Assembly: GCF_012927305.1 (NCBI RefSeq)
Contig: NZ_JABBGH010000003.1
Location: 1,151,104-1,215,103, forward strand
Direction of reading: 5' to 3'
DNA: 64,000 nucleotides
Source of the DNA: Hymenobacter polaris
GTDB taxonomy: Bacteria > Bacteroidota > Bacteroidia > Cytophagales > Hymenobacteraceae
Numbering within the stretch: the stretch's first letter is position 1; each line of letters starts with the position of its first letter. Of this stretch, positions 58,952 through 64,000 are shown piece by piece. The position numbers and the translations under genes were made by a program. The notes below the pieces were generated by a model. That model did not search any database. It saw only the letters and a list, made by a program, of their open reading frames with translations, and was not told the origin of the DNA.

Positions 58952-60307
58952 GTGCAGTCTCAACCTTATAAACTGAATTTTCGTACCGGCGCCGCCATTG
59001 TCATTGCCAACATGGTGGGCACGGGCGTATTCACCAGCCTAGGCTTTCAGCTGCTAGGCATCCAGAGCGGGTTTGCGCTGCTGATGCTGTGGGTGGTAGG
59101 CGGCCTCATTGCCTTATGCGGGGCCGTGTGCTACGGTGAGCTGGCCGCCGCCCTGCCCCGCTCGGGCGGCGAGTACCACTACCTCAGCCAGATTTACCAC
59201 CCCGCCCTCGGCTTTTTATCGGGCTGGGTATCAGCCACGGTGGGCTTTGCGGCACCCACGGCTCTGGCCGCCCTGGCACTGGGCCGCTATGCCCAAAGCG
59301 TGTGGCCCGCGCTGGCCACGCCGCTGCTGGCCGGCAGCAACTTTAGCGGGGCTAGCGCGCTGGCCGTGAGCGTGGTGCTGGTGCTGGCCCTGGTGCACGG
59401 CCGTAGCGCGCGGGCCGGCAGCCGAATGCAGGTGTTCGTCACTGCCATCAAAGTAGCAGTGCTGGTGGCGTTTATCGTTGTGGGGCTAGTAGCGGCCCAC
59501 CCGCAGCCGCTGGCGTTTGGGCCCAGCGTGGCCGGCTGGCGGGCGCTGGCCAGCCCCACCTTCGCCGTGAGCCTAGTTTACGTCAGCTACGCCTATTCGG
59601 GCTGGAACGCGGCGGCCTACCTCACCGGCGAAATCGAGCAGCCGCAGCGCAACCTCTCGCGCATCCTGCTCAGCGGCACGGCCGTGGTGCTGCTGCTCTA
59701 CGTGGGCCTCAACTTCGTTTTCCTGTATTCTACGCCCCTAGGCTGGCTGAAAGGGCAGCTTGAAGTCGGTTTCATCTCGGCCAACTACCTGTTTGGGCCC
59801 GCCTGGGGGCGCTTTGCGGGGGCCCTTATCGCGGCGCTGCTCGTCTCTACCATCAGCGCTATGGTGTTTGCCGGGCCGCGCATCGTGCAGGTAATGGGCG
59901 AGGACCTACCCGCCCTGCGCTGGCTAGCCGTGCGCACGCCAACTGGCATTCCGCGCCGGGCGCTGCTGCTGCAAGTGGCCATTACCCTGGTTTTTATTCT
60001 GAAGCCCGACTTTCAGGCCGTGCTGGTGTACGCGGGCTTCGTGCTCAACCTCTTCACTTTCCTCACGGTGCTGGGCGTGTTTGTGCTGCGCTGGCAGCAG
60101 CCGGGCCTGCCGCGCCCCTACCGCGCCTGGGGCTACCCCTTTACGCCCCTCATTTTCTTGGCCCTCAGCGCCTGGACGCTGGTTTTCATCATCAAAGACA
60201 AGCCCGTGGAGTCGCTCTACGGCCTGGCTACCGTGGCCAGCGGCCTGGCAGTTTACTTCCTGGCCCAAAAAGCCCGCCCCGCCCCTAGGTCTAAGCCCGC
60301 CGCCTAG
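58952..60307 (+). CDS. APC-family amino-acid permease
   Basis: 451 residues from a GTG at 58952. Earlier in-frame starts lie inside the terminator hairpin, so I reject them. FRTGAAIVIANMVGTGVFTS (~10-29) with the GTGxF motif, GGLIALCGAVCYGELAAALP (~48), and YVSYAYSGWNAAAYLTGEIE (~211) are typical of the APC superfamily with twelve helices. It imports or exchanges amino acids or amines. Ends LAQKARPAPRSKPAA; stop TAG lies in CCTAGG. Confidence 0.88.
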   Translation: MQSQPYKLNFRTGAAIVIANMVGTGVFTSLGFQLLGIQSGFALLMLWVVGGLIALCGAVCYGELAAALPRSGGEYHYLSQIYHPALGFLSGWVSATVGFAAPTALAALALGRYAQSVWPALATPLLAGSNFSGASALAVSVVLVLALVHGRSARAGSRMQVFVTAIKVAVLVAFIVVGLVAAHPQPLAFGPSVAGWRALASPTFAVSLVYVSYAYSGWNAAAYLTGEIEQPQRNLSRILLSGTAVVLLLYVGLNFVFLYSTPLGWLKGQLEVGFISANYLFGPAWGRFAGALIAALLVSTISAMVFAGPRIVQVMGEDLPALRWLAVRTPTGIPRRALLLQVAITLVFILKPDFQAVLVYAGFVLNLFTFLTVLGVFVLRWQQPGLPRPYRAWGYPFTPLIFLALSAWTLVFIIKDKPVESLYGLATVASGLAVYFLAQKARPAPRSKPAA

Positions 60308-60421
60308 GCCCCTCGCCGCCTGCTGAAGCTCGCCAGCTAACTTGGGTTACCTTCTCATTTCAGGCTGAATAAGAGGCCGTAAATTTGTTGGCCGCCCGTC
60401 GCGCGCCACTCCTATTCTTTC

Positions 60422-61711
60422 ATGCGCTTCCCGAAGTTCTTAGTGCCAGCCTTGGGGTTGCTGGCCGCCTGCTCGCAGTCCACCCCCGAGCAGTCCGCCG
60501 CCACCCACTCCGAAACGATGGCCGATACGGCGGCCAATATGCCCGCTCCCTCGTCGGCCCCCAAAGCTGCCCCCGCCCCGGCCCCCGATACAGTAGCCGC
60601 CGACACACCAGCTACTGCGGATACGCTAGCTGCCACCCCAGCCCTAGCCCCGCCCGCCGCCGATAGCGCCCGCACGCAGTCCGTGGCCGATTTTCTGGCG
60701 GGCCTACCGCCCGCGCCTGGCACCGCGCCGGCCGCCCTGGCCGCGCAGCCCGCCTGGCAGGCCTTTGCCAAAGACCAAGATAAAAGCTGGGTTAAGTACC
60801 GCGCTACCCACACCAGCCGCATGGATAGTTGGGCCCGCACCGAGCTAGATTCCGTGCGCCAGGCTACTACCACGCTGTTTTATCCCTTCAGCGGCCCCGA
60901 TTTTCTAAATGCCTACACCTTGTTTCCCGGCGCTCGCACCTACGTGCTGTTTGGGCTAGAGCCAGTGGGCAGCGTGCCTAGCCCCGCCAACCTCGAAAAC
61001 CTGGCCTTGCTGCCCGCCGTCAAAAAATCACTCTGGTCGGTGCTCAATTTCAGTTTCTTCCGCACCAACGACATGGCCGTCGACCTTAAGTCAGTGAACC
61101 TCGATGGGGCCGTGCCGCTGCTTATGCTCTTTGCCGCCCGCACCGGCCACCAGGTGGAAGCCGTGCGCCCCGTGCAGCTTGATGCCCAGGGCCAGCTCCA
61201 CGCCGTAACCGACACCACCCGCGCCCCCGGCTCCAAGACTATTGCGGGCACCGAGCTGACCCTGCGCGCGCCCGATGGCCGCCCCCAAACGCTCTACTAC
61301 TTCTCGGCCGACCTGTCCGATTGGAAGCTCGGTACCAAGGATGCGCCACTGAAATACGTGCGCTCGCTCGGCCCGCTTACCACCTACGTGAAGTCGGCTA
61401 CCTACCTCATGCACAAGTCGTACTTCTCAAAAATCCGCAACCTAGTGCTCGCCCGCAGCAACTACCTGCTGCAGGATGACAGCGGTATTGCCATGCGCTA
61501 CTTCCCGAAGGCCACCTGGCAGTTCACTTACTACGGCACCTACAAGCGCCCTATCAACCTCTTTGCCAAGCAGTACCAGCCCGAGCTAACCACTGCCTAC
61601 CACGACAGCCTTCGCCGCGTCCGCCCGCTGCCCTTCGGCACCGGCTACAACTGGCGCCAAACCGATAGCAACCTGCTGCTAGCCAAGCGCCGCACCCCCC
61701 TGGCACCCTAG
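60422..61711 (+). CDS. Lipoprotein of unknown function
   Basis: 429 residues. Lipobox LGLLAAC (Cys 17), then a Thr/Ala/Pro-rich disordered linker (~20-90) and a globular part: TLFYPFSGPDFLNAYTLFPG, TYVLFGLEPVGSVPS, LYYFSADLSDWKLGTKDAPL, YLMHKSYFSKIRNLVLARSN. It looks like a family found in several Bacteroidota, but I cannot name it. Its stop TAG is part of CCCTAGGGC. Probably periplasm- or outer-membrane-facing. Confidence 0.72.
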   Translation: MRFPKFLVPALGLLAACSQSTPEQSAATHSETMADTAANMPAPSSAPKAAPAPAPDTVAADTPATADTLAATPALAPPAADSARTQSVADFLAGLPPAPGTAPAALAAQPAWQAFAKDQDKSWVKYRATHTSRMDSWARTELDSVRQATTTLFYPFSGPDFLNAYTLFPGARTYVLFGLEPVGSVPSPANLENLALLPAVKKSLWSVLNFSFFRTNDMAVDLKSVNLDGAVPLLMLFAARTGHQVEAVRPVQLDAQGQLHAVTDTTRAPGSKTIAGTELTLRAPDGRPQTLYYFSADLSDWKLGTKDAPLKYVRSLGPLTTYVKSATYLMHKSYFSKIRNLVLARSNYLLQDDSGIAMRYFPKATWQFTYYGTYKRPINLFAKQYQPELTTAYHDSLRRVRPLPFGTGYNWRQTDSNLLLAKRRTPLAP

Positions 61712-61801
61712 GGCAGGCGGGCACTCCTAGGCCCGCTATTCTTTGCTAAAGCAGTTCCCGCCAGGCCGTGAGTCCCCGCTCACGGCCTTACCTTTTATAC
61801 A

Positions 61802-61815
61802 CTGTATATATACAG
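61802..61815. promoter_or_regulatory. 14-bp palindrome CTGTATATATACAG
   Basis: A perfect palindrome a few bases after a -7-like TACCTTTT and 17 bases before the ATG at 61833. A candidate operator at the transcription start. Confidence 0.45.
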
Positions 61816-61832
61816 CATTACTTGCTGCCGCC

Positions 61833-63065
61833 ATGCTCCGCTTTCTAATAGCCTTATTACTACTGAGCAGCGCCGCCCAGGCCCAAGATTCGCCGCTGCT
61901 CGACAGCCTATTGCGCAGTAGCCCTGCGCTTGCCACGGTGTTGGCTCACCCCGGCACCTACCAGCTCCAGCTTATTTATACCCGCATCGACCGCGATGCC
62001 AACAATGTCCCGCACTTCACCCAGCACACCTACCACCTCAATCCTCGCCAATACTTCAATCCCGCCAGCCTAGTCAAACTCCCTACTGCCCTGCTCGCCC
62101 TCGAAAAGCTGCATACCCTACCTGCCAGCGTCACCCGTAGCACCATTATGTCTACCGGGGTCGCTGGGCGTTGCCAAACGCCCGTGCCCTTCGCCGCTCC
62201 CGCCGATTCCGACCGCCAAGCCAACGTCGGCAACTACATCAAGCGAATGCTACTGGTGAGCGACAACCTAGCCTATAACCGCCTCTACGAGTTTGTGGGG
62301 CAGCAAACACTTAATACCCGCTTGCAGCAGCTTGGCTACGCGGGTAGCCGCATCGTGCGCCGCTTTGCGCCCTGCGACACGGCGGCCAACCGCTTCACCA
62401 ATCCCATTGCCTTTCACACTGCCAATGGCGATACGCTCTATAAACAGCCCGCGCAAGCGAATCCGCACACCCCCGTGCCTCCCCTAGGGCCCGTCTATGC
62501 CGGTAGGGCTTACCAAGTAGGCCGGCGAATCATTCACCAGCCCTACAACTTCACGACTGCTAATAACCTGCCCTTATCCAATATCACTGCGCTGTTGCAA
62601 ACTGCCCTTTTCCCCGAATCGGTACCCCTAGCCCAGCGCCCCCACCTCACACCGGCTGATTATGCCTTTCTACGGCAGTATCTGCACCTCACACCCCACG
62701 CCAGCCACTACTCGGCTTATAGCGCGCCTAGTTACTTCGACGCCTACAAGAAGTACCTCTATTATGGCCGCCGCCCCGAAGCCCAGCTCCAGCCAGGCCT
62801 GCGCATCTTCAACATCGTGGGCATGTCGCACGGCTACCTCGCCGACGTAGCCTACTTCGCCGACTCCCTCCACCACGCTGAGTTCCTGCTCAGCGCCGTT
62901 CTCTACGTCAACCGCGACGGCATTATCAACGACGGCAACTACGAGTACGACAGCATCGGCCTGCCCTTTTTGGCTCAGCTGGGCCAGCTTTTCGCCCGCT
63001 ACGAAGCCCAGCGTCCCCGCCGCTACCGCCCCAACCTAGAACTGTTTTTCCAACCTGCCCCCTAG
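61833..63065 (+). CDS. Exported serine hydrolase (beta-lactamase class A/PBP-like)
   Basis: 410 residues from the ATG at 61833. Signal peptide (LRFLIALLLLSSAAQA). NPASLVKLPTALLAL carries the S-x-x-K, and MLLVSDNLAYNRLYEFVG the SDN motif; a later GMSHGYLADVAYF may replace the K-T-G strand. Mature enzyme probably acts on cell-wall peptides or beta-lactams. A 14-bp palindrome sits in its 5' region. Confidence 0.8.
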   Translation: MLRFLIALLLLSSAAQAQDSPLLDSLLRSSPALATVLAHPGTYQLQLIYTRIDRDANNVPHFTQHTYHLNPRQYFNPASLVKLPTALLALEKLHTLPASVTRSTIMSTGVAGRCQTPVPFAAPADSDRQANVGNYIKRMLLVSDNLAYNRLYEFVGQQTLNTRLQQLGYAGSRIVRRFAPCDTAANRFTNPIAFHTANGDTLYKQPAQANPHTPVPPLGPVYAGRAYQVGRRIIHQPYNFTTANNLPLSNITALLQTALFPESVPLAQRPHLTPADYAFLRQYLHLTPHASHYSAYSAPSYFDAYKKYLYYGRRPEAQLQPGLRIFNIVGMSHGYLADVAYFADSLHHAEFLLSAVLYVNRDGIINDGNYEYDSIGLPFLAQLGQLFARYEAQRPRRYRPNLELFFQPAP

Positions 63066-63167
63066 CTACCCGGCTTCACGCAACTTTTTTTGATTCCTAA
63101 CCTCTTCATTTCAAAGCCCCTCACCCTAGGCTCCTAACTTAGATAGTAGAAAAAATGCCCATAGCCT

Positions 63168-63197
63168 TTGCATTGCCAGACAGTCACGCTACTTTTG
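63168..63197 (+). promoter_or_regulatory. rRNA promoter P1
   Basis: -33 TTG at 63168-63170, 19 bases, -7 TACTTTTG at 63190-63197, followed by CACTCCC. Confidence 0.75.
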
Positions 63198-63260
63198 CAC
63201 TCCCAAATCGAACGGATGTGGGCACTAAAAGAATGGAAAGAAAAACTCTTAGAAATTCTT

Positions 63261-63292
63261 TTGCCGAATCAAAAATCTTTTCTGTATCTTTG
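63261..63292 (+). promoter_or_regulatory. rRNA promoter P2
   Basis: TTG at 63261-63263, 21 bases, TATCTTTG at 63285-63292, followed by CACCCC. Confidence 0.7.
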
Positions 63293-63367
63293 CACCCCGT
63301 TTCAATTACGGCTCATCGGATACGCCGAAGAGAAGCTTGAAAAGCTCAAAAGTTTTTAGACTGAAAT

Positions 63368-63397
63368 TTGGAAAGTCAAAAAACTTTCTTACCTTTG
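63368..63397 (+). promoter_or_regulatory. rRNA promoter P3
   Basis: TTG at 63368-63370, 19 bases, TACCTTTG at 63390-63397, followed by CACTCCC. Confidence 0.8.
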
Positions 63398-63538
63398 CAC
63401 TCCCAAACAGAATAAAGATTCTGAAAACCGAAGCGAAACAAGTTGTTTATTAACAAGTTAGCTTCCTGATTCGCTTTAATCGAAAGCGAATAAGCACTGA
63501 AAAGCTCACGAAAATCCTCAAAAATTTTCACTAAAAGT

Positions 63539-63568
63539 TTGAAAGTCGAAAAAAAGCTCTTACCTTTG
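63539..63568 (+). promoter_or_regulatory. rRNA promoter P4
   Basis: TTG at 63539-63541, 19 bases, TACCTTTG at 63561-63568, followed by CACCGCG. Confidence 0.8.
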
Positions 63569-63639
63569 CACCGCGCTTCAATCGGAAGCTACTGCAAACA
63601 AGTCGGGTTGAAAAGTTCTAAAAATTTTTCACTTAAAAC

Positions 63640-63669
63640 TTGCAAAATAAAGATTCTTGCTTACCTTTG
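63640..63669 (+). promoter_or_regulatory. rRNA promoter P5
   Basis: TTG at 63640-63642, 19 bases, TACCTTTG at 63662-63669, followed by CACTCCC. Closest to the 16S gene. Confidence 0.8.
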
Positions 63670-63756
63670 CACTCCCAATTAAAATAGAGAGCTGCAAACA
63701 GCAAGAAAGGGTAGCCTAGTATACCCGCCAAGTTGCTTCAATTGGAAGCGACAAAC

Positions 63757-63766
63757 GTTCTTTGAA
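63757..63766 (+). promoter_or_regulatory. boxA-like antitermination element
   Basis: GTTCTTTGAA resembles boxA (TGYTCTTTAA) of rRNA leaders, between P5 and 16S. Confidence 0.5.
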
Positions 63767-63920
63767 TGATGGAAACAAACGAATAGTGAGGTATCACTAA
63801 GTAAGCCTAGCTTATAAATGTGATATGCCAAACGACACGAATTATAACTAACGTCAAATACGTGAGCAAAGTCAGCCCTCAACATCATCCTTTTTTCGAG
63901 AAGGAGTAGAGAAACATTTT

Positions 63921-64000
<80 letters not shown>

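Larger units (their letters stand above)
63066..63920. other. rRNA operon leader (gene-free)
   Basis: 855 bases, clearly AT-rich relative to the rest of the window. It holds five tandem promoters, a boxA-like element and no credible coding sequence. Confidence 0.85.

Noticed and set aside
63155..63359. Short open frames in the rRNA leader
   Set aside because: They overlap promoters P1 and P2 and are AT-rich by chance; no ribosomal context.

Overview
The window is a chromosomal segment from a high-GC member of the Bacteroidota, most like Hymenobacter or a close relative (Cytophagales, Hymenobacteraceae). Evidence: a gliding-motility lipoprotein (GldH), a type IX secretion sorting tail, a Cys-rich RicT/PSP1 protein, DUF2480 and DUF2723 proteins, outer-membrane beta-barrel TonB receptors, promoters of the TAnnTTTG type instead of E. 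coli-like ones, and the 5' end of a Bacteroidota-type 16S rRNA gene at the right edge. GC looks like roughly 63-66% by eye. Only the rRNA leader and a few short patches are AT-rich. I see no prophage, transposase, CRISPR array or tRNA gene.

Layout. 1-10.2 kb: a partial TPMT-type methyltransferase, a coiled-coil membrane protein, a Dph6-like PP-loop enzyme, a secreted GH3/beta-lactamase fusion carrying a low-GC in-frame insertion, an acyltransferase, an acyl-CoA ligase, a secreted SGNH hydrolase and a small secreted helical protein. 10.3-22.6 kb: a large DUF2723 membrane protein, a plastocyanin/T9SS protein, birA, rsfS, ftsH, an overlapping LUD-lpxH-propeller operon, a Zn alcohol dehydrogenase and a LuxR-type regulator. 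22.8-27.1 kb: a TonB-dependent receptor and an ECF sigma/anti-sigma/membrane-protein module. Two promoters in this module match each other closely. 27.4-38 kb: ricT-gldH, a flavin disulfide reductase, two lipoprotein paralogs, sucD, a VOC protein, a cysteine-synthase-family enzyme, a response regulator and adenine deaminase. 38-47.4 kb: cmk, ispH, a macro-domain protein, a 2TM pair, a rimB-rimK-aspartoacylase cluster, a GH28 enzyme, an OmpH/Skp-like protein and a quinone oxidoreductase. 47.5-58.9 kb: a rhomboid protease and a neighbour sharing its N-terminal module, three disordered acidic proteins, a GHL10 enzyme, a NagX-like acyltransferase, proC, an NAD(P)-binding protein, two Tyr/Gly/Pro-rich surface proteins, tsaB and DUF2480. 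58.9-64 kb: an amino-acid permease, a lipoprotein, a serine hydrolase, then an 850-base gene-free leader with five tandem promoters feeding the rRNA operon.

The most unusual features are genome-style signals, not cargo. The palindrome CCTAGG occurs about 105 times (about half as CCCTAGGG), several-fold above expectation, and it even supplies the stop codon of at least six genes. There is a dispersed family of hairpin repeats whose arms covary, and a second repeat family including a perfect 72-bp inverted pair. The ECF sigma gene and the small membrane-protein gene share TGCAACAT-N14-GGTCTCAT promoters. Several genes have their -7 box only 4-5 nt before the start codon, which suggests leaderless mRNAs.
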